Source: Glaciecola sp965658765 (GTDB lineage Bacteria; Pseudomonadota; Gammaproteobacteria; Enterobacterales; Alteromonadaceae). From it: DNA of 64,000 nt. Shown one piece after another: positions 17,572 to 26,388 of this stretch (positions are counted from its first letter, which is position 1; each line of letters begins with the position of its first letter). Where the stretch lies: NCBI GenBank assembly GCA_965658765.1, contig CBFHTO010000004.1:1-64000 (forward strand). The letters run 5' to 3'. A program made the position numbers and the translations under genes. The notes below the pieces were generated by a model. That model worked only from the letters and a program-made list of their open reading frames with translations. It was not told the DNA's origin and did no database searches.

Positions 17572-18480
17572 ATGAGGCTACCAAACCTTAAGCATCTTTA
17601 TTATTTGAGTGTGTTGCACAAAGAGAGGCATTTTTTAAAAGCCGCTGAAAAGTGTAACGTAAGTCAGTCAACCCTCAGTGCGGCCATTCAAAACCTTGAG
17701 GATGGTCTTGGCCAGCAGTTATTAGAGCGCGAGCATAAAACATTTGTCTTCACCGATTTTGGTGAGGCACTAGTTGAAAAAACCAAGACGCTACTGTCAC
17801 AAGCCCAAGACTGGATTAGCTTCGCCGAATCTAATGGTGACTGGCGCAGTGGTAATTTGAAGATGGGAGTGATCCCGACCATCGCGCCATTTATGTTTGA
17901 ATCCTTAATTAATCAAGTACAAAAAGATCTACCCAATATTCAACTCAGGCTTGTAGAAGATACGACAGATAATCTTCTAGATGCTCTAACAGATGGTGAG
18001 TTAGATGTCTTAGTGTTGGCACTACCGGTTAAAACCTCAGGGTGTAAAAAGCTTGTCCTTGGTCGTGACCCTTTTCACTTAATCGCACACAAAGAGCGAG
18101 CAAAGTTATTGCCTAAAGGGGTTTGCATCGATGATTTACCTGAAGACAGTATTTTCTTATTACAACGTGAGCACTGTTTAACAGAGCATGCTGTCAGTGC
18201 TTGTGGTTTAGCACATAAAACTCAGGTGAGTCCTCTTACCGCTAATAGTCTTCACACCCTTGTTTCTCTGGTCAATAGCAAAATGGGCTTTACTTTTGTG
18301 CCTTCAATGGCGCTTGAAAGCGGTATATTAAATGGCACAGATGTCAACGCTTTGCCAGCTGAAGATAATGCCTATAGAGAAATTGGTTTAGTATGGCGAA
18401 ATGGAACTACAAGAATGCAATTGTTTCGCCAATTAGCAAGCATTATTGCTCCATTACTTCCAGAGCCGGCAGAAATATAA
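17572..18480 (+). CDS. oxyR: LysR-family hydrogen peroxide sensor OxyR
   Basis: A 302-residue LysR-type regulator with an N-terminal winged helix (about 1-60; FLKAAEKCNVSQSTLSAAI) and a substrate-like sensor domain (about 90-295). The diagnostic redox pair is present: Cys202 in REHCLTEHA and Cys211 in SACG, nine residues apart exactly as Cys199/Cys208 of E. coli OxyR. Peroxide should oxidise the pair and switch on catalase/peroxiredoxin genes. The peroxiredoxin-glutaredoxin gene at 24376 is a plausible target in this window. It ends 50 bases before the ketosynthase gene. Confidence 0.95.
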   Translation: MRLPNLKHLYYLSVLHKERHFLKAAEKCNVSQSTLSAAIQNLEDGLGQQLLEREHKTFVFTDFGEALVEKTKTLLSQAQDWISFAESNGDWRSGNLKMGVIPTIAPFMFESLINQVQKDLPNIQLRLVEDTTDNLLDALTDGELDVLVLALPVKTSGCKKLVLGRDPFHLIAHKERAKLLPKGVCIDDLPEDSIFLLQREHCLTEHAVSACGLAHKTQVSPLTANSLHTLVSLVNSKMGFTFVPSMALESGILNGTDVNALPAEDNAYREIGLVWRNGTTRMQLFRQLASIIAPLLPEPAEI

Positions 18481-18529
18481 AAATAGTAAAAAATGTGTGA
18501 TACTTAAAAAAAATAAAAAGGTTAACTAC

Positions 18530-19651
18530 ATGCAACAAGTCGTTTTAAGTGGTTCTGGGTTATGGACGCCAGAGCATAGCATTACCAACGAAGAGCTAAT
18601 TGATGCTTATAATCGCTTTGCTGATAAATTCAATCTAACTAATCATGAAAAAATAGAGGCGGGTGAAATTGAAGCTAAGCCTCATTCAAGTGCCGATTTC
18701 GTTGAAAAAGCATCAGGCATAAAAAGTCGATATATTTACATCAAAGATGGCGTATTAGATATAGACCGAATGCGTCCTAATATTCCCGAGCGAAATGACG
18801 GAGAATTATCTCAGCAGGCAGAAATTGCTATAGAAGCTGCAAAGAAAGCACTGTTAGCAGCTAATAAGTCGCCGTCAGAGATTGACGCCGTTATTGTATC
18901 TTGTGCCTATACACAGCGCTCATATCCAGCAATCGCGATTGAAGTGCAAGAAGCCCTAGGAATAGAGGGTTTCGGTTTTGACATGTTAGTTGCATGTTCA
19001 GCTGCAACGTTTGGTATGCATCGAGCGTACGAAATGATTGCTGCGGGAACAGCGAAAGCCGTATTAGTAATTAATCCAGAGTTGGTATCTCCTCAAATTA
19101 ATTACACAGACCGAGATAGTCACTTCATTTTTGGTGATGTCGCAACCGCCACAGTGCTCGAAAAAGAGTCTACTGTCACAAGTGAAAATGCGTTTAATAT
19201 CCTAAGCACAAAAGCCATTACAAAGTATTCAAATAATATTCGTTCAAACTTTGGCTATATGTCTCACGCGACAGACGCTGATCCATACGGACAAGACAAA
19301 CTCTTCCATCAAGAGGGTAGAAAAGTATTTAAAGAAGTTTGTCCGATGGCAGCGGCTCATATTACCGATCATTTGAGCCGTCACGAACTTAGCCCGAGCG
19401 ATTTGAGGCGTTGGTGGCTGCATCAAGCCAATATTAATATGAACACACTTATCAGTAAAAAACTGTTAGGCAGGCAAGCAACTTTGGATGAGGCTCCGGT
19501 AGTTTTAGATCGTTATGCCAATACCGCGTCTGCAGGGTCGGTCATAGCATTTAACTTACATCATCAAGATTTAAATGCAGGGGACTATGGCATTTTGTGC
19601 TCTTTTGGTGCGGGTTATTCGATTGGTAGTTTGTTATTGCAAAAAAGGTAG
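18530..19651 (+). CDS. Beta-ketoacyl-ACP synthase III family protein
   Basis: A 373-residue FabH-like condensing enzyme. The thiolase fold is marked by Cys156 in LVACSAATFGM, His in RWWLHQANINM and Asn in RYANTASAGS, giving the Cys-His-Asn triad of KAS III. It is about 55 residues longer than E. coli FabH, mostly in an N-terminal insertion, so it belongs to a divergent branch and may prime with an unusual acyl group. The reading frame opens at 18446 inside oxyR, but the ATG at 18530 follows an AAAAGG site and fits the family N-terminus. It ends 5 bases before prsK, suggesting a shared transcript. Confidence 0.9.
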   Translation: MQQVVLSGSGLWTPEHSITNEELIDAYNRFADKFNLTNHEKIEAGEIEAKPHSSADFVEKASGIKSRYIYIKDGVLDIDRMRPNIPERNDGELSQQAEIAIEAAKKALLAANKSPSEIDAVIVSCAYTQRSYPAIAIEVQEALGIEGFGFDMLVACSAATFGMHRAYEMIAAGTAKAVLVINPELVSPQINYTDRDSHFIFGDVATATVLEKESTVTSENAFNILSTKAITKYSNNIRSNFGYMSHATDADPYGQDKLFHQEGRKVFKEVCPMAAAHITDHLSRHELSPSDLRRWWLHQANINMNTLISKKLLGRQATLDEAPVVLDRYANTASAGSVIAFNLHHQDLNAGDYGILCSFGAGYSIGSLLLQKR

Positions 19652-19656
19652 ACTAG

Positions 19657-21693
19657 GTGCTCTTTGATATTGGGTATGCTTTAAGTGCTTTAGGGTATTT
19701 CGCGCTGGTATTATTGATTCTTGTTGGTCGAAAAACAGGCTTAGCAAAGCGTCTTTTATTAGCATCAACCTTGTGTACCGCACTTTGGGCCGTGCCACAA
19801 ATTGGTACGCTTGGCCTGATTCAAGATATTTCACAATATGCACAGTTGGATAGCTTACGTTTGTGGATATGGTCACTCTTTTTATGTGCCTGCCTGCAAA
19901 ACCAATTTAGTAACTTTTGGCATTTACTCAGTCGCCCAGCGACCTTACGCATTTTAATACTGCCGTCAAGTTTAGTTTTTCTTGCCTTTTCAGGCGTAGT
20001 AAGTGCTAACTTGCAATTTCTTGCCTTTACACTCGTGACGATTCAAATGCTTGTCATTTTAGAGCAAGTATTTCGTCAATCGGCAAAATTTAGATGGGAA
20101 TACAAGCCCTTAATAATTTACCTCGGTGCACTCACGACATTTGATTTCTTTACCTATGCAAACGCGGCAATGGTCAACCAGTTGAACTGGAGTTTTTATG
20201 CGGCGCGGGGCTTCATTTACCTTGCAATGTTGCCTTTTTTAGTGCTCGCAATTAAACGAATCCAACACTGGGGCATTGATATCTTTGTTTCTCGCGAAGT
20301 AGTAATGCACAGCACTTTGCTTATGCTCTCAGGAGCCTATTTAGTAATAATGGCATTACTTGGCTATCTAGTGAATTATTTTGGAGGAGAATGGGGAGCA
20401 CCGATTCAACTTATATTGTTCCTTATCTCCATCGTATTGCTGATTAGCCTATTTTTGTCAAATGACTTTAGAACAAGGCTCAAAGTTTTTATCACTAAGA
20501 ACTTTTATGCCAATCAGTTCGATTACCGTGTGGAGTGGTTGGCCTTAACTCAAACATTAACGCTTGAAGACAAACGCTTAAGTGAGGTGTATCGATGTGC
20601 ATTGAAAGGCTGGATGCAGGGGATTAAGTATGATCAAGGGATGTTGTTAAAACAACAAAATTCCAAGTTTGTTTGTCTTGCTGAAGATCACCAAGGTAGC
20701 GAATTGGCGATGCCTGATCGTGACGAATTAAAGGATTTAGGGCATTTTTTAAGTCAAAAACATTGGATTGTTGATTTCGATGAAATGCACAGTAAGCCAG
20801 ATTTATATCAAGAGTTACCCAATCGCAACGCACTTATGCAGCACTTTGGTTTTCAAATTGCCGTTCCAATTTTTCAGCAGCAAAAGCTTTGGGGAATGGT
20901 TCTATTAAATGCTAAAGACAGTGATAAAAGGAGCCTAAATTGGGAACTGCGCGATTATTTGCAAGCATTGACTGAGCAAACGGCTAACTTTATTTTTCAA
21001 GCAGAGAGTTCCCAAGCACTTGCGGAAAATGCTCAGTTTGCAGCATTTAGCAGGATGTCAGCGTTTGTCGTACACGACCTTAAAAATGTGTTGGCGCAAA
21101 TAAATTTATTACTTGCCAATGCCGATAAGCACAAACACAATCCAGAGTTTATAGAAGATACGTTTGAAACGCTTGGTCATACAAAAGCTCGAATGGACAA
21201 AATGCTAAAGCAGTTGATGGACAAAAGTGCATCAAATCAAGATAAAAAACAGAAAATTGTATTGAATGTTTTGATCGAGGATCTAATAGAAAAGAAGTGT
21301 AAGGCATTGCAACCTCATCCGAGCTTTTCAGCTGAAGAAACTATATCTTTAGAGATAGATGCCGATAAACTCAATAACGTCTTATATCACCTCATAAGTA
21401 ATGCACAGCAGGCAACAAACGACAGTGGCGAGGTGTCTATTAAACTTTCTCAGACCAGTGAATCTATCCTTATTGATATTCAAGATGATGGCACAGGTAT
21501 GAGTGCACAATTTATTGAAACTCGATTATTTAAGCCCTTTGAGACGACAAAAGGAAATGCCGGTATGGGGGTGGGTGCATACGATGCTAAACAATACATT
21601 GAAGGCTTAGGTGGAAGCATTGATGTTCATAGTGTTGAAGGCGAGGGAAGCCTTTTTACCTTACATTTGCCAAAAATTAGAGAAGAAAAATGA
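19657..21693 (+). CDS. prsK: PrsK-type membrane histidine kinase
   Basis: A 678-residue sensor kinase matching PrsK of the XrtA/PEP-CTERM systems. The first about 270 residues hold roughly eight membrane segments; a GAF-like domain follows (about 290-450); the kinase core has the phospho-acceptor His473 in VVHDLKNVLAQ, the N-box LISNAQQAT, and G-box DDGTGM near 610. The H-box form HDLKN is characteristic of this family. GTG start 5 bases after the ketosynthase gene; stop overlaps the next gene by 4 bases. It should phosphorylate PrsR. No exosortase or PEP-CTERM protein is in the window. Confidence 0.92.
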   Translation: MLFDIGYALSALGYFALVLLILVGRKTGLAKRLLLASTLCTALWAVPQIGTLGLIQDISQYAQLDSLRLWIWSLFLCACLQNQFSNFWHLLSRPATLRILILPSSLVFLAFSGVVSANLQFLAFTLVTIQMLVILEQVFRQSAKFRWEYKPLIIYLGALTTFDFFTYANAAMVNQLNWSFYAARGFIYLAMLPFLVLAIKRIQHWGIDIFVSREVVMHSTLLMLSGAYLVIMALLGYLVNYFGGEWGAPIQLILFLISIVLLISLFLSNDFRTRLKVFITKNFYANQFDYRVEWLALTQTLTLEDKRLSEVYRCALKGWMQGIKYDQGMLLKQQNSKFVCLAEDHQGSELAMPDRDELKDLGHFLSQKHWIVDFDEMHSKPDLYQELPNRNALMQHFGFQIAVPIFQQQKLWGMVLLNAKDSDKRSLNWELRDYLQALTEQTANFIFQAESSQALAENAQFAAFSRMSAFVVHDLKNVLAQINLLLANADKHKHNPEFIEDTFETLGHTKARMDKMLKQLMDKSASNQDKKQKIVLNVLIEDLIEKKCKALQPHPSFSAEETISLEIDADKLNNVLYHLISNAQQATNDSGEVSIKLSQTSESILIDIQDDGTGMSAQFIETRLFKPFETTKGNAGMGVGAYDAKQYIEGLGGSIDVHSVEGEGSLFTLHLPKIREEK

Positions 21694-23057
21694 GTGAAAG
21701 CATGGATAAAGTGTTAGTCGTAGATGACGATTTAGGGATTCAAAAACAACTCAAATGGGCACTAATGGGTTTTGATACCGTCTTTGCCTCCGATCGTCCT
21801 TCTGCCATTGCACAATTGCGTCGTTTCGAGCCACAAGTTGTGACGCTTGATTTAGGGCTTCCGCCTGATCCTGCTAATGCTTCAGAAGGCTTACTTGCCT
21901 TAGAAGAAATATTATCTTTAGCGCCAAATACGAAAGTGATTGTTGTTACAGGTAATAATGACAAAGACAATGCCTTAGAGGCGGTGAAACTTGGCGCTTA
22001 CGACTTTTATCAAAAGCCCATTGATAGCGACATAATTAATCTTCTTATCCAAAGGGCGCTCAATCTAGCGAACCTAGAACACGAAAATCGCTTGCTGAGC
22101 AAAGGCCAAGTGAGCATGGGCCGAATTGTTGGCAACAGCGAGGTGATCCTTGGTGCAAGTCGCAAGGCTGAAAAAATTGCTCAGACAGATATTAGCACAC
22201 TACTGCTCGGTGAAAGTGGTACGGGTAAAGAGGTCTTTGCTCGCAGTATTCATGAGCATAGTCATAGAAAAGACGGTGCATTTGTTGCTATTAATTGCGC
22301 ATCAATACCTGAAAACTTACTTGAAAGTGAGCTATTTGGTTACGAAAAAGGGGCGTTTACTGGCGCAAATAAAACCACTTTAGGTAAGATAGAAACAGCG
22401 CAAGGCGGTACTTTATTTCTCGACGAAATCGGCGATATGCCAATCGGCTTGCAAGCGAAAATGTTGAGGTTTCTACAAGAGCGCGTTATTGAACGGGTCG
22501 GTGGAAGGTCTGAAATTCCTGTTGATGTTCGAGTAATTTGTGCTACTCATCGCGATCTTCAATCGATGGTTAAAGAACAAACGTTTCGTGAAGATTTATA
22601 TTATCGTGTTGGAGAAATCAATATTATGATTCCTCCTTTGCGCGAACGAGACGACGATGTTGTTTTGTTAGCTAAGACCTTTCTTTCCATGTATAAAGAT
22701 GAGTATAGCTCAAAGGTAAAAGGCTTTTCGCAGGAAGCAATTAACGCGATGCTTAATCATCAATGGCCAGGTAATATTCGGGAACTGCAAAACAAGCTTA
22801 AATCAGCGGTCGTGCTCGCTGAAGGAAATTACATCGAGGCTGATGACTTAGGCTTGATGAACACAGAAGCTAAGGTAGAAGAGCTAGTCTTTAATTTGCG
22901 TGAAGTAAGAGAAATCGCTGAAAGCAAAGCAATTCGCAAAGCTTATCATCAATCCGAACAAAATATGTCAAAGGCAGCGGAGTTACTTGGTATCACCCGT
23001 CCCACACTATATTCGTTAATTGATAAATACCATATGGAAGATATTAAATCGAGCTGA
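21690..23057 (+). CDS. prsR: PrsR-type sigma-54 response regulator
   Basis: A 455-residue NtrC-family activator. The receiver domain (about 1-125) has the acidic pair DDD near 13 and phospho-acceptor Asp in VVTLDLGLP; the AAA+ domain has Walker A GESGTGKE and the sigma-54 contact loop GAFTGA, with Walker B GGTLFLDEIGDM; the C-terminus is a Fis-type helix-turn-helix (KAAELLGITRPTLYSLI). The insertion DPANAS after the phosphorylation site is typical of PrsR. ATGA overlap with prsK shows tight coupling. Targets should carry sigma-54 promoters with PEP-CTERM-box sites, usually exopolysaccharide or exported-protein genes; none is evident nearby. Confidence 0.93.
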   Translation: MSESMDKVLVVDDDLGIQKQLKWALMGFDTVFASDRPSAIAQLRRFEPQVVTLDLGLPPDPANASEGLLALEEILSLAPNTKVIVVTGNNDKDNALEAVKLGAYDFYQKPIDSDIINLLIQRALNLANLEHENRLLSKGQVSMGRIVGNSEVILGASRKAEKIAQTDISTLLLGESGTGKEVFARSIHEHSHRKDGAFVAINCASIPENLLESELFGYEKGAFTGANKTTLGKIETAQGGTLFLDEIGDMPIGLQAKMLRFLQERVIERVGGRSEIPVDVRVICATHRDLQSMVKEQTFREDLYYRVGEINIMIPPLRERDDDVVLLAKTFLSMYKDEYSSKVKGFSQEAINAMLNHQWPGNIRELQNKLKSAVVLAEGNYIEADDLGLMNTEAKVEELVFNLREVREIAESKAIRKAYHQSEQNMSKAAELLGITRPTLYSLIDKYHMEDIKSS

Positions 23058-23078
23058 GTACTTTTTTATACTCAGCTC
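23051..23078. terminator. Hairpin terminator between convergent prsR and the RHH-like gene
   Basis: A perfect 10-bp stem, GAGCTGAGTA at 23051-23060 and its complement at 23069-23078, encloses the loop CTTTTTTA. It overlaps the prsR stop codon and lies just beyond the convergent minus-strand gene, so it probably serves both directions. Confidence 0.7.
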
Positions 23079-23084
23079 CAACTT

Positions 23085-23483
23085 TCATTTTATTTGTTGA
23101 GAATAAAGCCACGTGTCTTGTGAGTGATATTGGTCATGTATAAGAATTCTCAGCAATCTAGATTTAGAAATGCCTGTTCTAGCCGCGATATCTTTTAACT
23201 CTTCTCTACTTTTGCTGGTAAAGCTAAACGTCACGTTGCTACATTTCAAATCGCTAAGTTGGTCGTGAGTCTTTTTGCTATTGTCGCTTAATTTTTTACT
23301 TTGCAGAGCTTCGCCCGCATGTTTATTCGTTACCCTGAAGGGCTCACTCGTGTGACCTTTAATTTTTGTATCCACTCCGTTTGCATATGCAACTGCGCCA
23401 TCGATAAAATCTTGGCAACTGCTTTTATTAGAAACATCATTCTCTCTACACGGCGTAGATTTTTTGAGGTCTAGAAAACTCAT
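23085..23483 (-). CDS. Small protein with ribbon-helix-helix-like C-terminus, partner of the ParA-like ATPase
   Basis: Not recognised as a named family. Of 132 residues the first 80 are polar and probably disordered; the C-terminal 45 read strand-helix-helix: NVTFSFTSKSREELKDIAAR followed by TGISKSRLLRILIHDQY, which fits a MetJ/Arc or ParG-type DNA-binding fold. The frame opens at 23510, but GGGAG placed 6 bases before the ATG at 23483 decides that start. It overlaps the 3' end of the ATPase gene by 38 bases. ATPase followed by a small ribbon-helix-helix protein is the order of plasmid parF-parG. Centromere binding and ATPase stimulation are inferred, not shown. Confidence 0.72.
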   Translation of the reverse strand: MSFLDLKKSTPCRENDVSNKSSCQDFIDGAVAYANGVDTKIKGHTSEPFRVTNKHAGEALQSKKLSDNSKKTHDQLSDLKCSNVTFSFTSKSREELKDIAARTGISKSRLLRILIHDQYHSQDTWLYSQQIK

Positions 23484-24141
23484 CATCAGCTCCCATTCTT
23501 TGTGCTTCAAATAACTCTTCGAAGACCGCGACTAGCTCATCAGCAGCTTTACCTTCGGGCTCAATTTCTAAAACAGACAATCCATTTTCTTCACTGTCGT
23601 CATACACATTACGAGCATGTGTAATCGCATTTAATGTATGCATCCCAAAAGACTCACAAACTTCTTTTGCTTCTAAAATACGTGGGATTTGGTTTGGAAG
23701 CGATGGACATTGTGAAATGACAAAAGACGCAAACAGATGTGGGTTGATCATCTTACAAGTGCTTACTAAGTCTTCCATGTGCGCAACGGTTTTTAAATCT
23801 CTGCGCTTTGGGCGTAGAGGAAAAAGCGCAATTTCAGCGACAGACAAAGTAGATCTGAGTGCTAAATTGTCTTGACCGCCGCAATCCACTACAACGTAGT
23901 CATAGTGATTTGAAAAACTCACTAATTCATTTCGTATTTTACCGTAAAGTTGTACGCAGTTTATTGACGGGTATTGCTCGTTTGTGTTGCGCTCATGAAT
24001 CCAATCAGAAGTTGTTCTTTGCGGGTCGCAATCTACCAATAACAAGCTAGCATTTTTATGCAGTCTTAAGTGTACCGCTAGGTTTTGCGCTAAGCAGCTT
24101 TTTCCACTACCGCCTTTTTCACCACCTACTAAAATAATCAT
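23446..24141 (-). CDS. ParA/ParF-family ATPase
   Basis: A 231-residue deviant Walker-type ATPase of the small ParA group without an N-terminal helix-turn-helix, like ParF of plasmid TP228. The deviant Walker A is EKGGSGKS (Lys9 and Lys14), with VDCDPQRTTSDW after it and Walker B as YDYVVVDCGGQD. Length and the residue pattern through ALFPLRPKRRDL and THARNVYDD match ParF-type proteins. Such ATPases form dynamic polymers or gradients on the nucleoid to position DNA or protein cargo. It sits on the chromosome between prsR and a peroxiredoxin gene, far from the usual parAB locus at the origin. Ends in TAG within the partner gene. Confidence 0.9.
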   Translation of the reverse strand: MIILVGGEKGGSGKSCLAQNLAVHLRLHKNASLLLVDCDPQRTTSDWIHERNTNEQYPSINCVQLYGKIRNELVSFSNHYDYVVVDCGGQDNLALRSTLSVAEIALFPLRPKRRDLKTVAHMEDLVSTCKMINPHLFASFVISQCPSLPNQIPRILEAKEVCESFGMHTLNAITHARNVYDDSEENGLSVLEIEPEGKAADELVAVFEELFEAQRMGADDEFSRPQKIYAV

Positions 24142-24199
24142 GTTGCCTCCAATAACGCAAAAGTGATTCTCATCCCATGGTAGGTTACTTTTTCACTCT

Positions 24200-24217
24200 A
24201 TGGTGCTTTTACACCAT
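24200..24217. promoter_or_regulatory. Inverted repeat between the ParA-like gene and the peroxiredoxin gene
   Basis: ATGGTG-CTTTTA-CACCAT is a perfect 6+6-bp inverted repeat about 60 bases upstream of the ATPase start, in a 234-base divergent gap. Two ACTC tetramers (near 24195 and 24256) lie nearby; ParG of TP228 binds ACTC boxes, but two copies in AT-rich DNA could be chance. It is a candidate operator for autoregulation of the pair or for the peroxiredoxin gene. Confidence 0.4.
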
Positions 24218-24375
24218 TAATGTAGCAAAGTTTTGGTATACAACTAGATTTCTTACTCATACCTATTAATATGTATTTATACAAAAAGAAACGCTGCAAT
24301 AATCTTGGTTATTTGATGGCTGATTGTAAAAAAAGCACAAGAATGACCGTATTTTCAAAGTAATAGGAGTAATGA

Positions 24376-25128
24376 ATGACCCATCCAGCTGAAGCGCCAA
24401 ATAAAGAAGGACAAGCGGTTCCCAGTGTCGTCTGGCCATGCAGAAAAGACGATGATTGGGTAAATGTATCTTCGGACGATATATTCAAAGGCAAAAAAGT
24501 CGTCGTATTTTCTTTACCAGGTGCTTTTACACCTACATGCTCTTCTACCCACTTGCCACGATATAATCAACTGGCCGGCGTGTTCAAGACATTGGGGATT
24601 GACGAAATTGTGTGCATGTCAGTAAACGATACATTTGTTATGAACGCTTGGTCGGAAGATCAAGAAGCGGAGAATATAACGGTCATCCCTGATGGTAACG
24701 GTGAATTCACGGATGGAATGGGTATGCTTGTAGATAAAAACGACCTTGGGTTTGGCAAACGGTCGTGGCGTTATTCTATGTTAGTCAATGATGGTGTCGT
24801 TGAAAAGATGTTCATTGAGCCTAATAAGCCTGGCGACCCATTTGAGGTTTCTGACGCAGATACCATGCTTGATTATTTATCGCCAGGACAAAAGGCGCCA
24901 GAAGACATCCTGATATTTACCAAAGTGGCGTGTCCTTTTTGCGCAAAAGCCAAAGCTTTATTGAAGGACAAAGGTTTGCAATACGAAGAAATTGTAGTCG
25001 GACAAGATACAAATATGGCTGGTCTTAAAGCGGTCTCTGGTAGAGATACCGTGCCACAGCTCTTTATGGCAGGTAAACACATAGGAGACAGTGAAGACCT
25101 CGAGACTTATTTTGATAACGCTCTATGA
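24376..25128 (+). CDS. Peroxiredoxin-glutaredoxin hybrid (hyPrx5 type)
   Basis: A 250-residue fusion. Residues 1-160 are a Prx5-type peroxiredoxin with the peroxidatic Cys55 in GAFTPTCSSTHLPRY; residues about 172-250 are a glutaredoxin with active-site Cys186-Pro-Phe-Cys189. The fused glutaredoxin recycles the peroxidatic cysteine with glutathione, so the protein reduces peroxides in the cytoplasm without a separate reductase partner, as shown for the Haemophilus influenzae homologue. A strong AGGAG precedes the ATG. Likely OxyR-controlled by analogy. Its stop overlaps the next gene in an ATGA junction. Confidence 0.95.
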   Translation: MTHPAEAPNKEGQAVPSVVWPCRKDDDWVNVSSDDIFKGKKVVVFSLPGAFTPTCSSTHLPRYNQLAGVFKTLGIDEIVCMSVNDTFVMNAWSEDQEAENITVIPDGNGEFTDGMGMLVDKNDLGFGKRSWRYSMLVNDGVVEKMFIEPNKPGDPFEVSDADTMLDYLSPGQKAPEDILIFTKVACPFCAKAKALLKDKGLQYEEIVVGQDTNMAGLKAVSGRDTVPQLFMAGKHIGDSEDLETYFDNAL

Positions 25129-26312
25129 CAACGCTAAATAAACGAATTACAGTATATGCCTTGGCACTAAGTTTGGCGTATATTGCGGTTTTTGTAATTC
25201 CCTTTAATGCTCTGGCAAAAACGTCATCTAATGACGGCCTTGCTGAGTATTATTGGGATAAGACGGGCGAGTTAAGTCCTTCAGCAGTAGCGCAGTTTTT
25301 AGCGATTTATGAGAGTGAATTTCCCAACGCTAAACGCTGCGAGCCAGAAGTGCTTGAACAGCAAATCAATGAGTTAAGGTTGTGTTCTGAGCGAATGCGA
25401 AACTCGGGCTCAGGCCCGTTTATTTTCACACCTAAAAATTCAGTTCTGCTAAGTAGTGAGACTTCTTCTGAAATACAAACAGTTGGCCCAAAAGGTCTGG
25501 TTGTTTTGTTTCATGGCTTAAGTGATAGTCCATTTTTTATGCGTTCAATCGCGCGTAGTTTGGAAAAAAAGGGTTTTGTAGTAATAGTGCCTCTCACGCC
25601 AGGTCATGCAAAAAAAGATGCAGACTCAGATATGCAAGATCCTCTGTTAAAGGCTCGTTGGATGTCTCATGTTGATAAAGTCATGAGCTTTGCTGACGGG
25701 TTTGGCCTACCTCTTTTTGTGGGTGGTTTCTCGACAGGCGGGGCATTTGCAACACGTTACTCTATCCATCATCCTGATAAAGTAAAAGGCTTATTGTTGT
25801 TTTCTGGTGCTTTGGCCTTAAGTAGCTCTGCTGAAACCATGTCTAAAATATGGGGAATGAAAACGCTTGCCAAGTGGTTGGATGGCGAATATGAGACCGA
25901 CGGTGCCCACCCGTATAAATACCCATCTGTCGCAAGTTTCTCTGGCTTAATGTTGATGGACGTAATTAAGGATATCCGCCAAAAATTAGCGGAGAGTGAC
26001 GAGGAAATTGAAGTTTCGCTTTTTTCAGCACATTCGTTAGCTGATAAGGTAACTCCTTTTGATGGTGTTGAAGATTTATCTAATCAGCTTAAAGGTGAGC
26101 ATAGTCTTTTTAAAATAGATGAAGAGTTTAAGCTATGCCATGCGGACTTGCCGATGAGTTCAGTGCAAATCGTTGGTTTGTCCTTTGACAAAAGTAAACT
26201 GAAAGACACAAGAGAAGAATGTAAGATCCCAAGAGCGAATCCCTTGCACCCTCAAATGTTAAGCATGATGCATCAATTTATACAGGGGCGATTAGATGTG
26301 CCAGCGAATTAA
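25125..26312 (+). CDS. Exported alpha/beta-hydrolase of unknown substrate
   Basis: A 395-residue alpha/beta-hydrolase. Residues 1-31 form a signal peptide ending FNALA, so it is likely periplasmic. The oxyanion-type HGLSDSPFFMR is at 130-140 and the nucleophile is Ser203 in GGFSTGG; the acidic residue and His (probably in LHPQML, near 380) complete a triad. The pattern resembles lysophospholipase/serine aminopeptidase-type lipases, but the substrate is not evident. Six or so Cys residues suit an exported, disulphide-bearing protein. Start overlaps the peroxiredoxin stop by 4 bases, so the two are co-translated; the functional link is unclear. Confidence 0.85.
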   Translation: MTTLNKRITVYALALSLAYIAVFVIPFNALAKTSSNDGLAEYYWDKTGELSPSAVAQFLAIYESEFPNAKRCEPEVLEQQINELRLCSERMRNSGSGPFIFTPKNSVLLSSETSSEIQTVGPKGLVVLFHGLSDSPFFMRSIARSLEKKGFVVIVPLTPGHAKKDADSDMQDPLLKARWMSHVDKVMSFADGFGLPLFVGGFSTGGAFATRYSIHHPDKVKGLLLFSGALALSSSAETMSKIWGMKTLAKWLDGEYETDGAHPYKYPSVASFSGLMLMDVIKDIRQKLAESDEEIEVSLFSAHSLADKVTPFDGVEDLSNQLKGEHSLFKIDEEFKLCHADLPMSSVQIVGLSFDKSKLKDTREECKIPRANPLHPQMLSMMHQFIQGRLDVPAN

Positions 26313-26388
26313 GCAATGTGTTTGAGATTTAGGGTGCTGAAGTTTCAGACTGGCTAAACGAACTAGTTAGATAAGTAAGAAATGATTT

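Noticed and set aside
19634..19876. 80-residue minus-strand frame at the start of prsK
   Set aside because: Antisense to the first PrsK membrane segments, no start signal, no family match.
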